From the NCBI RefSeq assembly GCF_035440685.1, contig NZ_DAORMW010000004.1: 64,000 nt of DNA; one strand, given 5' to 3'. The stretch is from Accumulibacter appositus (GTDB lineage: Bacteria > Pseudomonadota > Gammaproteobacteria > Burkholderiales > Rhodocyclaceae). Positions 35,236 to 44,606 of this stretch are shown one piece after another (position 1 is the stretch's first letter; the number at the start of each line of letters is the position of its first letter). The position numbers were made by a program, and so were the translations under genes. The notes beneath the pieces are model-generated. The model saw only the letters and a program-made list of their open reading frames with translations, had not been told where the DNA came from and did no database searches.

Positions 35236-36807
35236 ATGAACTCACCTCCCCGCCAAAGCGGCATTCTTCTACACCCCACCTCGCTGCCCGGACCGCACGG
35301 CTCCGGCGACCTCGGCGCCGCCGCTTTTCACTTCGTCGACTGGCTGGTCGCCGGCGGCCAGTCGCTGTGGCAGCTGCTGCCGCTGACCGGCCTCGGACCG
35401 GGTAACTCGCCGTACTCCAGCCCTTCCGCCTTCGCCGGCAACGAGTTGCTGATTGACCTCGTGCAACTGCAAGACGCCGGCTGGCTAACCCCAGCCGATC
35501 TCGCCGAAGCGCCCGTTTTCCCGGAACAGCGCATCGATTACGCGGGCGTACGGCCTTTCAGAATGAAGCTCTTGCGGCGCGCCGCCGGCCGCTTCTTCGC
35601 CGCCAAGAAGACGCGTGAGCACACGAACTTTACGGCCTTCTGCGCCGACGCCAGTGCCTGGCTCGATGATTACGCGCTGTTCATGGCCCTGGATATCGCC
35701 TACCAGGGCGACAATGGCACGCTGTGGCAGGAGTGGCCGGCAGCGCTCGCGCACCGCGAAGCCCCTGCACTGCGCCAAGCGGAACGTACCCACGCCGACG
35801 AAATCAACTTCTGGAAATTCTCGCAGTGGTGCTTTTTCACCCAGTGGGCCAAGCTCAAGGACTACGCCAACGCCCATCGCGTCGAGATCGTCGGCGACCT
35901 GCCGATCTTCGTCGCCGGGCATAGCGCCGACGTGTGGGCCAATCCGGGACTCTTCGACCTCGACGAGAGCGGTCATCCGCGCGTTGTCGCCGGTGTGCCG
36001 CCGGATTACTTCAGCGAGACCGGGCAGCGCTGGGGCAACCCGCTCTACCTCTGGTCGGCGCACGCCGCCGAAGACTATGGCTGGTGGATAGAACGTATGC
36101 GGCAGACGATGAAACTCTGCGACATCGTGCGCATCGATCATTTCCGCGGCTTCGAGTCCTACTGGGAAATCCCCGCCACGGCCGAGACCGCCATCGACGG
36201 CGTCTGGCAACCGGGACCTGGCGAAGCAATATTCGCCGCCATGCGTCGCGAGCTGGCCGACGAGAACGGCAAGCTGAAAATCATCGCCGAAGACCTCGGC
36301 ATCATCACCGACAAGGTCCGCAAGCTGCGCCAGGATGTCGGCCTGCCGGGCATGCGCATCCTGCACTTCGCTTTCGGTGACGACGCCAGAAACCCCTATC
36401 TGCCGCACAATTACGACGCCAATACCGTCGTCTACACCGGCACGCACGACAACGACACCACCTGCGGCTGGTGGGACTCGCTGGCACAGGAAGAGAAGGA
36501 CCGCGTGCACGCCTACTTGGGTGTGGGCAGCGAGAACAGCGAAGAACTGTGCTGGTATCTGATCCGGCTCGCTTTTTCGTCGGTGGCCCAGTTCTGTGTC
36601 ATACCAATGCAGGATGCGTTGGCCCTCGATACCGCGCACCGGATGAACCAGCCGAGTGTCGGCGAGGGATCCTGGGAATGGCGTTACCGCTGGGATCAGG
36701 TTGCGGCATGGCACGCCGAACGCCTGTCCGATCTGACCACCCTCTACGGCCGCGACTACGCAAGCCAGCACCCCGAGGAATCTGATGAATCCAGCGATTC
36801 CGATTGA
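35236..36807 (+). CDS. malQ: 4-alpha-glucanotransferase (amylomaltase)
   Basis: Rearranges alpha-1,4-glucans in glycogen and maltodextrin metabolism, cytosol. 523 residues from ATG 35236, preceded by AAAGGA; the frame is open further up. GH77 landmarks are present: GILLHPTSLPG at the N-terminus, QLLPLTGLGPGNSPYSSPSAFAGN, the nucleophile aspartate in IVRIDHFRGFESYWEIP, the acid/base glutamate in KIIAEDLGIIT and the third acid in YTGTHDNDTTCGW. The gene stands alone; no other glycogen genes are in the window. Confidence 0.95.
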   Translation: MNSPPRQSGILLHPTSLPGPHGSGDLGAAAFHFVDWLVAGGQSLWQLLPLTGLGPGNSPYSSPSAFAGNELLIDLVQLQDAGWLTPADLAEAPVFPEQRIDYAGVRPFRMKLLRRAAGRFFAAKKTREHTNFTAFCADASAWLDDYALFMALDIAYQGDNGTLWQEWPAALAHREAPALRQAERTHADEINFWKFSQWCFFTQWAKLKDYANAHRVEIVGDLPIFVAGHSADVWANPGLFDLDESGHPRVVAGVPPDYFSETGQRWGNPLYLWSAHAAEDYGWWIERMRQTMKLCDIVRIDHFRGFESYWEIPATAETAIDGVWQPGPGEAIFAAMRRELADENGKLKIIAEDLGIITDKVRKLRQDVGLPGMRILHFAFGDDARNPYLPHNYDANTVVYTGTHDNDTTCGWWDSLAQEEKDRVHAYLGVGSENSEELCWYLIRLAFSSVAQFCVIPMQDALALDTAHRMNQPSVGEGSWEWRYRWDQVAAWHAERLSDLTTLYGRDYASQHPEESDESSDSD

Positions 36808-36834
36808 TCAGCTGCCGGCGGCGACAGCTGATCA
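36805..36834 (+). terminator. stem-loop at malQ stop codon
   Basis: TGATCAGCTG (36805-36814, including the malQ stop) and CAGCTGATCA (36825-36834) are perfect 10 bp inverted arms around a 10 nt loop. No T-run follows; it may stabilise or end the transcript. Confidence 0.45.
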
Positions 36835-37446
36835 TCGCTGGCAACCCCCCCTCTGAAGACCATCGCCGCCAGGACCCGTCAGCAGATAATGCTCCCTTCG
36901 ACCGCACTGAACGCGCTCCATGATGGCCTGAACAGGGGCGCGTTTTTTGGAGTACCGGCCCATCGTTTCCCTCGGCGAGCGGAACTGCCTGGGGGCCGAG
37001 GCGCTCGCGCCCTCGCTGCGCGCAGAAGCCTCGGCTCCAGAAGAACCCCGCCAATGATCGTTCGGGACGCGTAGCCTCACTCCCCGAGCGCCTCAGGCCA
37101 CGCGACTCGGGCAAAGTAGCGCGGGCAATTTTGCCGCCTGGCGGGCACTCATCGACGCTCGGAGCCGGCAAAAGCGCAATGCCGCCAGGTCAACTTCGCG
37201 CTCCTCGAACTGCGCGGCGCCAAGCCCCGGTTCGCCGCTTTCCGACTCAGCAATCTCGCTTGCCGCAAGCGCCGCTCCTTGGCGTTCGCGAGCCGCCGCG
37301 TGGGCCAGACGCCGCTGCGCAAACTCGATCCTCAGCAAGCGGGTCGCAGAACATGCCGTTCCATCTACCCCGGAAGTCGTTTGACGCCGCTTCCGCAAGA
37401 CTTGCCGCTGGTGCTGCTTTGACGGCCAACCGCCGGGAGACAGGCG
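36808..37446. other. 639 bp with no convincing gene
   Basis: Both strands have open frames of 60-190 codons (for example minus 36832-37080 and minus 37093-37398), but none shows a recognisable domain, a ribosome site and consistent codon use together. High GC explains such frames. It could contain decayed coding sequence; I cannot name any source. Confidence 0.4.
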
Positions 37447-37881
37447 TCAGCTCACCGCCCGCAACCAGCGAACAATGCTCGCCGTATCCATCGCGCCTGC
37501 CTGACGGGCAATCTCCCTGCCATTTCTGAACACCACCAGGGTCGGAATCGAACGGATGGCGAAGCGACTGGCGAGTGCCTGCTCTTCCTCGGTGTTGACC
37601 TTGGCCAGGCGTGTGCCCGGCTCAAGTTGTTGCGCAGCCGCCGCGAACGCCGGCGCCATGGCCCGACAGGGCCCGCACCAGGGGGCCCAGAAATCGACCA
37701 GAATCGGCAATTCCGAGCGGTCTATGTGCCGGTCGAAGCTGGCTGCCGTGAGCACGATCGGCTTGCCGTCAAAAAGCGGCGACTGGCAGTGGCCACAGCG
37801 CCCCTGATCACCGAGGCGCGCTTCAGGCAGCCGGTTCGGGCGGTGGCAGTGCGGGCAGACAACTATTTTCGAGGTACTCAT
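37447..37881 (-). CDS. trxC: thioredoxin 2 (zinc-ribbon thioredoxin)
   Basis: Cytosolic disulfide reductase with an extra N-terminal zinc finger. 144 residues: Zn ligands C9, C12, C29 and C32 (VVCPHCHR, GRCGHCQS), then a thioredoxin domain with active site C69-G-P-C72 (DFWAPWCGPCRAMAP) and the cis-proline loop RSIPTLVVFRNG. This layout is that of TrxC. E. coli trxC belongs to the OxyR regulon; no OxyR site was verified here. Confidence 0.94.
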   Translation of the reverse strand: MSTSKIVVCPHCHRPNRLPEARLGDQGRCGHCQSPLFDGKPIVLTAASFDRHIDRSELPILVDFWAPWCGPCRAMAPAFAAAAQQLEPGTRLAKVNTEEEQALASRFAIRSIPTLVVFRNGREIARQAGAMDTASIVRWLRAVS

Positions 37882-38043
37882 GGCGGCAAACAGTAGCTCC
37901 AGAAGCGATAGCAGCTACATGGTGGCATCGGCAGCGCATTCAAGCCTCCTGGCAGCTTCGGGAACCGCCAAAGCGGCCAGTTTGCCCGGCGGGCTGCTGC
38001 CAACGTCCTGTCCCAGGCGTCGGGACGAAGGCCGCAGCGCCGC

Positions 38044-39021
38044 TCAACAACCAGCTACGCACCTGCCCTCGCCATCGAAGGCCATTATCACGCCGCTGAG
38101 CGGCAGGTGCACCGGCACTTTGCTGGCCTTCTTGAAGGCAGCGGCTTTTGACTCCGGCAGCAAGTTGCCGTCCTTGGTCGACGCCTCGTTGGCGTGCGAA
38201 GCGATCACCGAGGCCGGCTTGACCAGCTCATTGATCACGTAGGCAGCCTCCATCGGGCCGGTGGTAAACACGTCGCCGATGTTGATGACCACGAGATTCG
38301 CCTTGTAATAGCCCCGTACCACCCGATCCTGCTCGGCGGTGATTCCGGTGTCGCCTGAGAGATAGGCGACGAGGCCGTTACTGAAGCGCAGGACGTAGCC
38401 GGTGGGCGGCCCGACGTAGGCGGTAAGCGCGTTCTTGGCCAGAGCATCGCCATGCGCCGGGTCAAGAAACGCCGGGTGCAGGCCATTGCTGTGCGCGGCC
38501 GGAACCGTCGTCACCTGCACGCCACCAACTTTCGCGTTGGCGCCGAAGCGTACGAGTTGCACCTGCTTCGCGTCACCGCCCAGCTCCTTGATGCGGTTGG
38601 CGAAAAAGCTGCCCATCTCGGAACCGACCAGCAACTTGGCCTTCTGCGCCACGACGATGTTCGCGGTGTTCGAGTTCGGCGTCACCTTGACCGAGAAATC
38701 CGGCTTGCCGCATTCGCCCGCATTCGCAGACGGTTGGATCAAGTCGCCGAGATGGTCGCCATGTACATGGCTCAAGAGCACCGCATCGATGCGGCCGAGG
38801 CGTGGATCGTTGGGGCCGCGTACCGTGCGGCCGGCGTCATAGAGAATGCGGGTGCCGTCCGGATCTTCGAAGAGGATCGCCCGATCCAGGCTGCAGAACT
38901 CGCCATCGTGACTACCCAGCGGCGTCAGCTTGACGGCGCCGTCCGCCGCCTGAACAACGCCAGCCATGCTGAGCGCAGCAGCCAGCGTCAGCGAAGCAAG
39001 CACAACACTTGTCCTTTTCAT
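38044..39021 (-). CDS. periplasmic metallo-beta-lactamase-fold hydrolase
   Basis: 325 residues from ATG 39021, preceded by GAGGAGAGACCC. A Sec signal peptide ends at GVVQAAD (about residue 25). The MBL metal motif is LLSHVHGDHLGDL (HxHxDH), further ligands are in PAAHSNGLHP, AYLSGDTG and the late IASHANEAS. The substrate is unknown; related proteins include UlaG-like and phosphonate/cAMP-type enzymes. It lies downstream of the Ca2+/H+ antiporter on the same strand with 63 bp between. Confidence 0.85.
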   Translation of the reverse strand: MKRTSVVLASLTLAAALSMAGVVQAADGAVKLTPLGSHDGEFCSLDRAILFEDPDGTRILYDAGRTVRGPNDPRLGRIDAVLLSHVHGDHLGDLIQPSANAGECGKPDFSVKVTPNSNTANIVVAQKAKLLVGSEMGSFFANRIKELGGDAKQVQLVRFGANAKVGGVQVTTVPAAHSNGLHPAFLDPAHGDALAKNALTAYVGPPTGYVLRFSNGLVAYLSGDTGITAEQDRVVRGYYKANLVVINIGDVFTTGPMEAAYVINELVKPASVIASHANEASTKDGNLLPESKAAAFKKASKVPVHLPLSGVIMAFDGEGRCVAGC

Positions 39022-39084
39022 GGGTCTCTCCTCATTTCGGGTGGGTGACATGGCCATCGTGTGCCCCTAGCAGCCTGCCGGACT

Positions 39085-40224
39085 TTAGTCGAAAATCAGC
39101 ACGACATAGGTGAGGAACAGGACCAGATGGACGACCCCTTGCAAGACGTTGGTACGCTCGCTTTGAATGTTGACGACCGATACCAGCAAGGTGATCAGCA
39201 ACAGATAGGCTTCTGCGTTTTCCAGACCGAGTTCCACCGTCTTGCCGGTGAACAGGCTGATGGCAAGGATTGCGGGAATGGTCAGGCCAATGGTGGACAG
39301 CGCCGAACCCAGGGCAATGTTCATCGTTCGCTGCAACTGGTTGGCCAGTGCCGCCTTGACGGCCGCCATGCCTTCCGGCGACAGCACCAGGATCGCCACC
39401 AGGAAGCCCCCCAGCGCCTGGGGCGCGCTCAGCGTACTGACGCCATGGTCGACCAGCATCGCCATTTTCTTGGACAGCAAGACGATAGGCAGCATGGTGA
39501 GCGGCAACAGCAGCAGGTGATACCCCAAGGAGCGCACCACCAGATCGCCGTGATCGTTAGCTGCCGGCTCGTTCTCGCTGCCGGTCGCCCTGGGTTGCTC
39601 GAAATAGCTTCGATGACGCAGGGTCTGAATCGCCAGGAAGACGCCATAGAGCGCGATCGACATGATGATCAAATATACCGCCATCAGCGGCGACACCTGC
39701 CCGCCCGGCGCGGAGGTCGTGTAGCGCGGCAGAATGATGCCCAGTCCCGCAAGCGGGATGATCACCCCGAGATAGGCGCCGGCACCTTTGAGGTTGTAGA
39801 CCTGTTCCCTGTGGCGCAAAGCACCGACCAGCAATGTCAGGCCGGTGATGCCATTGAGCGCGATCATCAACACTGAGAACAGGGTGTCGCGGGCCAGGGT
39901 CGGGTTATTCTCGCCGGTCAGCATGACCGCCGAGATCATCACCACTTCGATACTGATGACCGAAACGGTCAGGATCAGGGTGCCGTAGGGTTCTCCGAGC
40001 AGGACAGCCAGACTGTCGGCATGGCGCACCACACCGAAAGCCAGCCAGAGCATGACCGCGAACACCCAGAGAAAGAGGAAGCCGTACCACAAGGGATCGC
40101 TGAGATCGACCAACCAATCGCCGCCGAAGATCGCCAGACAGGCCACCGTCATCGCGCCGCCCAGGAGACCGATCTCCGATCGCAAGATTCCGATTGCTGC
40201 GGGTTTGCTGCTGGTATTCATCAA
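39085..40224 (-). CDS. chaA: Ca2+(Na+,K+)/H+ antiporter, ChaA-like
   Basis: Inner-membrane exchanger of the CaCA superfamily. 379 residues with about eleven membrane segments. Both alpha repeats are visible: GEPYGTLILTVSVISIEVVMISAVMLTGENNPTLARDTLF near residues 75-115 and SPEGMAAVKAALANQLQRTMNIALGSALSTIGLTIPAI near 285-320, with the acidic loop between. Start MMNTSSKPAAIGILRSEIGL. It probably removes Ca2+ or Na+ at alkaline pH. Confidence 0.92.
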   Translation of the reverse strand: MMNTSSKPAAIGILRSEIGLLGGAMTVACLAIFGGDWLVDLSDPLWYGFLFLWVFAVMLWLAFGVVRHADSLAVLLGEPYGTLILTVSVISIEVVMISAVMLTGENNPTLARDTLFSVLMIALNGITGLTLLVGALRHREQVYNLKGAGAYLGVIIPLAGLGIILPRYTTSAPGGQVSPLMAVYLIIMSIALYGVFLAIQTLRHRSYFEQPRATGSENEPAANDHGDLVVRSLGYHLLLLPLTMLPIVLLSKKMAMLVDHGVSTLSAPQALGGFLVAILVLSPEGMAAVKAALANQLQRTMNIALGSALSTIGLTIPAILAISLFTGKTVELGLENAEAYLLLITLLVSVVNIQSERTNVLQGVVHLVLFLTYVVLIFD

Positions 40225-40720
40225 GACCGACTCCCCTTACTGAATTGTCATCGCTGTCGAAGCGCGTATCCGCGCATGGCATTCAGCCAGCACCCCATGC
40301 TGCCCCCGGCAACGAACGTAGCCGGCCGTGATCCCGCTCACTCTGCGCCGGCCCTCTCGCCGGTGATCACGGCGAATGACCGATGTCCTGCAGCGGCGCC
40401 CGCCGGCGAACGTCACATGAGCCTTCAGCGGCACTGTAACAGGAGTGATGCCATGCCTGCTCAACGCGTCGCCCAGCCGCCATTCCGAAAACCCCTCTTC
40501 TCCGAGCCTCCGACCAAGGAGCACCCAGGGCGATCGTAGGGCTCGACGGCCCGAAGTCGATCGTCCAGCATGAAGCCCGGCAGAAGCTTGATGCTCGCCA
40601 GGGGGCGCATCCCTGCTAGCACATCGGAAATGTTACGATCATGGCTGAGAGCGACCAACGACAAACGCATGATCGTCCTGCGCACAAGGTGTGTGCGAAA
40701 AATGAGGGAAGGAGTCAGCC
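40225..40720. other. 496 bp, no confirmed gene
   Basis: A minus-strand frame from ATG 40672 (MRLSLVALSHDRNISDVLAG) to 40461 is open for about 70 codons but shows no known domain and abuts the fabI leader. Near the right end GGGAAGGAGTCAGCC precedes the fabI ATG. I see no tRNA, repeat or clear operator. Confidence 0.4.
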
Positions 40721-41554
40721 ATGACCGACAAAGCGACAAACACTCGACTGCTCGACAAGCTGCGGAATCAGCGTGACCTGGGGGAGCAGCCATTGGCCGG
40801 CAAGAAAGGAGTCATCCTCGGCATCGCCAATGACCAATCGATTGCCTGGGGTTGCGCGCAGGCATTTCGCGGGCTTGGCGCCGAGCTGTGCATCACCTAT
40901 CTGAATGAGAAATCGCGCAGGTTCACCGAGCCACTGGCGCAGGCGCTCGATGTTCCACCCGCGCTCTATCTGCCTTGCGACGTGCGCGAGGAAGGACAGC
41001 TGGAAGGCGTCTTCGAGGCCATCGAAAAGGAATGGGGACAGCTCGACTTCGCGCTGCATTCGATTGCCTTTGCGCCCCGTGAGGACCTGCATGGCCGCGT
41101 CACCGACTGCTCGCGCGAGGGCTTCCTGATGGCCATGGATGTCTCCTGCCATTCGTTCATCCACATGGCCCGCCTGGCCGAACCGCTGATGAAGAACGGC
41201 GGTACGCTGTTCACCATGAGCTATTTCGGTGCCGAGAAAGTCGTCGAGAACTACAACGTGATGGGACCGGTGAAAGCGGCGCTCGAGGCAACGGCGCGAT
41301 ACCTGGCGGCGGAACTGGGTCCCAAGGGGATTCGCGTCAACCCGATCTCGCCCGGCCCGATCGCGACCCGCGCAGCATCGGGCATCGGCCGTTTCGACGA
41401 ACTGATGGAGAAGGCCGCCGAGCGCGCGCCGTCGCGCGTACTGGTGAGCATCGAGGACGTGGGCATGGCCACGGCCTTCCTGGCCACCGACTATGCAAAG
41501 CTGATCACCGGCGATACCACCTACGTCGACGGCGGCTACCACGTGCTTGGCTGA
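40721..41554 (+). CDS. fabI: enoyl-ACP reductase, NADH-dependent
   Basis: Last reduction of the fatty-acid elongation cycle; the target of triclosan and isoniazid-like inhibitors. 277 residues. The SDR-like GIANDQSIAWGCAQAF loop replaces GxxxGxG as in FabI, and the catalytic pair is Y178-x6-K185 (ENYNVMGPVKAALE) with Y168 (SYFGAEKV). The N-terminal extension of about 22 residues (MTDKATNTRLLDKLRNQRDLGEQPLAG) is longer than in E. coli. It is apart from the main fab operon at 1.5-7.8 kb and overlaps the asmA-like gene by 8 bp. Confidence 0.93.
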   Translation: MTDKATNTRLLDKLRNQRDLGEQPLAGKKGVILGIANDQSIAWGCAQAFRGLGAELCITYLNEKSRRFTEPLAQALDVPPALYLPCDVREEGQLEGVFEAIEKEWGQLDFALHSIAFAPREDLHGRVTDCSREGFLMAMDVSCHSFIHMARLAEPLMKNGGTLFTMSYFGAEKVVENYNVMGPVKAALEATARYLAAELGPKGIRVNPISPGPIATRAASGIGRFDELMEKAAERAPSRVLVSIEDVGMATAFLATDYAKLITGDTTYVDGGYHVLG

Positions 41555-43946
41555 GCACCGGGCATTGAGTGCAGATCGCAGCGATGGAGCAGGCGGGCGG
41601 CGGCGCCTGCTGCTGGTGGCTGCCGCTGCGGCGGCGCTCCTGGCGCTGGCCATGGCCCTCTCGATCGCGCTCTTCGATGTCAATCGCTACAAGCCCGAGA
41701 TCGCAGAAGCGGTCAGGGCGCACAGCGGCCGCACGCTGCACGTCAACGGCGATATCGAGCTGTCGTTCTTTCCCGGGCTGGCCATCGACCTGCCGGCGAG
41801 CACTTTGTCGGCCCGGGACAGCGAAGCGGAATTCCTCAGCTTTTCGTCGGCGCACATAGAAGTCGCCCTGCTCCCCCTGCTGTGGCAGGAAGTCCTTGTC
41901 GAGTCGATCCAGCTGCGCGGAGCGCGGGCGACCATGACGCTGCGGGAAAAGCACAGCGACACGGTCAGCGAGGGCGACGAGGCCCGGCTAGCGCCCGCTG
42001 AAACGGCGGCGCCGGCTACAACGGCGGACACGCCGACCGCGCCAAGCGTCAGCGCAGCGGCAAGCGGCGACACGAGCAGGCAGGCACACTGGGAAATCGG
42101 CCAGCTGCTGCTCAGCGACGCCGCGATCAGCCTGCACGATGGCCTCAGCGGAAAGACGATCGTGCTCTCGGCCATCAATCTCGAAACCGGCCGCCTGGCG
42201 CCGAAGACGCAACTGCCGCTGGCGCTGAAGGCGCACATCGCGGTCAGCAAGCCCGAAGTTGCCGGCGAGATCGAAATCACGGCCAGCGTAAACATCGACA
42301 TCGACCGCCACGATCCGGCCAACTCGACCCTTGCCGCCAGCGACCTCAAACTCGGTTTCACGGGCAGCCTCGGCGAGCAAGCCTTGCGCGCCTCGCTCAC
42401 CGCCAGCAGCCTGTTCCGCCATGGCCAAGCGTTCAGAGCCTCACAAGTCGAAGTCGCTGTGCAGGCCGACGCCGAGACGCTCGCGGCCGGCGCGGCGCTG
42501 GCAGGCACGCGTTCGCTCGATGCCACCGTCAGGCTCGACAGCATTGCTGGCCCGAGCTCGGCATTGGTCGGCGAAGGATTTCTGCTCACGGCGACGCGCC
42601 GCGATGGCCCGGCAAGCATCTCCGCCCGCGTCAGCGGTGCACTGAACGCGAGTATCGAGGGACAGACTCTGAGCCTGCCGCAGTTCGACGCAGAGATCGG
42701 CCTCGAAGACCCGCGCTTGCCCGGAGGGCAGGCACGCCTGCCACTTTCCGGCGCCCTGACGCTCGACGCCAGGCAAGAACGCGCCAGCCTGAAGCTGGCC
42801 TCACGCGCGAGCGATGCCAGTTTCGAGGCCAGCATCGAGCTGGCCAACTTCGCGAAGCCGGAAGTCGGTTTCGACCTGCAGGCCGATCGACTCAATCTGG
42901 ATCGCTACCTGCCAGCCGCCCCAGTGCTCACGGCAGAAGCGGCTGCAAGACGCGAGCCCGCAGCCGCCGAGCAAGCCGCAAGCAGCGAGCCCGGAAAAGG
43001 CCGCAACCCGGCGGTGCACATCGTTCGGACTTCCACGTCGGCGCCAACACCACCGCCTGCATCGGCATCGGCAGCGTCCGAGCCTGCCTTCAAGCTGGCC
43101 CCCCTGGGCAAGCTGCGCCTCGACGGCCAACTGAAGATCGCCCAGCTACAGGCACACGGAATCAAGGCGGCGGTTGTGCACGCCCGCGTGCACAGCGCCG
43201 ACGGTAGCGCGACACTCGCGCCGGTGAGCGCGCGGCTTTACGGTGGTCAGGCGGACGGCGACTTGACCCTTGACGGACAGAGCCCACGCCTCGCCCTGAA
43301 GCTGGCGCTGAAGGATGTCGACTTCGGCGCCTTGGCGCACGACGCAGGCGGTCACAGCGATCTCGAAGGCCGCGGCAATGTGGACCTGGAGCTGTCGAGC
43401 ACCGGCCAGTCACGCGTCGAGCTGACCCGAGCGGCGCAGGGGACGGCGCGCTTCGCGCTGCGCGACGTCGCGCTGGTCGGCATCGACCTGTCCGCGGTTC
43501 TCGGCCAAGTGAAGGACATCCTGAGCGCCGGCGGCACGCAGTCCGGCAAGATCGACACCTCCCGGCTGACCCGGCTGACGCACCTGAGCGCTACCGTCAA
43601 ACTGGCTGAAGGCATTGCCCATAATGACGATCTCGACGGCGCCGCGCCCAGGCTCGCGCTCGGTGGTTACGGCCAGTTCGATCTGCTCGCGAACGAGCTC
43701 GACTACACGCTGCGCGTCATGATGGCGGCGAATCCTGCCGAAAGCTCGAAGCTGCTGCGCGCGCTGGAGGGCGTACCGATACCGGTACAGGTCAGCGGGC
43801 CAGCGAATGAGCTGCGCTACTCGATCAGCCTGAAAAATGTCGCCGCCGATGTGCTCAAGCGTCACAGCGACGACATCGGCGCCGCGCTGATCGATGAAGC
43901 GGAACGCCTTCTCGACAGGCTCTTTGGCGGCGACAAGAGCAAGTGA
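41547..43946 (+). CDS. AsmA family outer-membrane assembly/lipid-transport protein
   Basis: About 799 residues. The first codon is uncertain: the frame opens with TTG at 41547 inside fabI, and other TTG/GTG starts are possible. One N-terminal membrane segment (LLLVAAAAAALLALAMALSIALF), then the AsmA opening DVNRYKPEIAEAVRAHSGRTLHVNGDIELSFFPGLAIDLP. A long periplasmic beta-rich body carries an Ala/Pro/Ser linker near residues 475-515, followed by the conserved C-terminal AsmA_2 region (RFALRDVALVGIDLSAVLGQVK, TLRVMMAANPAES). AsmA-like proteins carry phospholipid between membranes; a role here is inferred. Confidence 0.88.
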   Translation: MAEHRALSADRSDGAGGRRRLLLVAAAAAALLALAMALSIALFDVNRYKPEIAEAVRAHSGRTLHVNGDIELSFFPGLAIDLPASTLSARDSEAEFLSFSSAHIEVALLPLLWQEVLVESIQLRGARATMTLREKHSDTVSEGDEARLAPAETAAPATTADTPTAPSVSAAASGDTSRQAHWEIGQLLLSDAAISLHDGLSGKTIVLSAINLETGRLAPKTQLPLALKAHIAVSKPEVAGEIEITASVNIDIDRHDPANSTLAASDLKLGFTGSLGEQALRASLTASSLFRHGQAFRASQVEVAVQADAETLAAGAALAGTRSLDATVRLDSIAGPSSALVGEGFLLTATRRDGPASISARVSGALNASIEGQTLSLPQFDAEIGLEDPRLPGGQARLPLSGALTLDARQERASLKLASRASDASFEASIELANFAKPEVGFDLQADRLNLDRYLPAAPVLTAEAAARREPAAAEQAASSEPGKGRNPAVHIVRTSTSAPTPPPASASAASEPAFKLAPLGKLRLDGQLKIAQLQAHGIKAAVVHARVHSADGSATLAPVSARLYGGQADGDLTLDGQSPRLALKLALKDVDFGALAHDAGGHSDLEGRGNVDLELSSTGQSRVELTRAAQGTARFALRDVALVGIDLSAVLGQVKDILSAGGTQSGKIDTSRLTRLTHLSATVKLAEGIAHNDDLDGAAPRLALGGYGQFDLLANELDYTLRVMMAANPAESSKLLRALEGVPIPVQVSGPANELRYSISLKNVAADVLKRHSDDIGAALIDEAERLLDRLFGGDKSK

Positions 43947-43970
43947 GCTGCGGGCGCTGCGAACGAGGGT

Positions 43971-44110
43971 AACGGTCATGACCTGTCGAGACACCCCGGA
44001 TCATGAAAGTCATGACCGTTCCCCCCTCTTCCCCAACCCTTCTCCCACGAGGGGAGAAGGGAGCTTCGTGAGTCGCTGGCGCGACTTTCACATTAAGGGC
44101 CCACGGCCCT
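43971..44110 (+). repeat. dispersed intergenic repeat, copy 2 (double hairpin)
   Basis: AACGGTCATGAC (43971-43982) and GTCATGACCGTT (44009-44020) are perfect inverted arms. They are followed by a perfect 10 bp hairpin, CCCTTCTCCC (44037-44046), loop ACGAG, GGGAGAAGGG (44052-44061), then GCGACTTTCACATTAAGGG. It lies between the convergent asmA-like and nirH genes and probably also ends their transcripts. Confidence 0.7.
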
Positions 44111-44606
44111 AGCCCGCTATTCTGAGGCCGGTCTTCTTGAGAATGCTGGTCGAAAAAAGCACGTCGTAAGCGCGGCAAGCGGCGCCGAGCAGCGCCGCGA
44201 TTTCGGCAACCTTGGCCTGCACTTCGGCACGTGAAGTGCCATGCACCATGGCAAACAGGTTGTATGGCCATTCCGGCAGTTTGCGCGGACGGTGATAGCA
44301 GTGGGTCACGAAATCGAGTGCGCCAATGCGCGCGCCGAGTTCGTCGATACGCTCGTCGGGAACGTCCCAGACGCTCATGCCGTTGGCCGTGTAGCCGATG
44401 GCGTAGTGGTTGGGGACGGCGCCGATGCGCCGAATGACGCCGCTGTCGAGCATTCGCGCCAGCCGCGCCATGACCTCTTGCGGGGCAATACCCACTTGCT
44501 CCGCGAGTTGCTGATACGGACGGGCGACCAGCGGTAAGCCGCTCTGCGTCGCCAGGATCAGGCGGCGATCGATGGCATCGACCGAGCGCGCCGGTGCGCC
44601 GCTCAT
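44109..44606 (-). CDS. nirH: heme d1 biosynthesis siroheme decarboxylase subunit NirH-like
   Basis: 165 residues from ATG 44606, overlapping the nirG stop as ATGA; the frame is open upstream inside nirG. An AsnC/Lrp-like fold: N-terminal helix-turn-helix-like part (IDRRLILATQSGLPLVARPYQQLAEQVGI) and RIGAVPNHYAIGYTANGMSVWDVPDERIDELG with the CYHRPRKLPEWPYNLFAMVHG block. In the pathway to heme d1, NirD, L, G and H form a siroheme decarboxylase that gives 12,18-didecarboxysiroheme. Last gene of nirF-nirDL-nirG-nirH. Confidence 0.9.
   Translation of the reverse strand: MSGAPARSVDAIDRRLILATQSGLPLVARPYQQLAEQVGIAPQEVMARLARMLDSGVIRRIGAVPNHYAIGYTANGMSVWDVPDERIDELGARIGALDFVTHCYHRPRKLPEWPYNLFAMVHGTSRAEVQAKVAEIAALLGAACRAYDVLFSTSILKKTGLRIAG

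Noticed and set aside
35485..36771. Minus-strand frame of 428 codons
   Set aside because: Antisense to malQ with all catalytic motifs on the plus strand.
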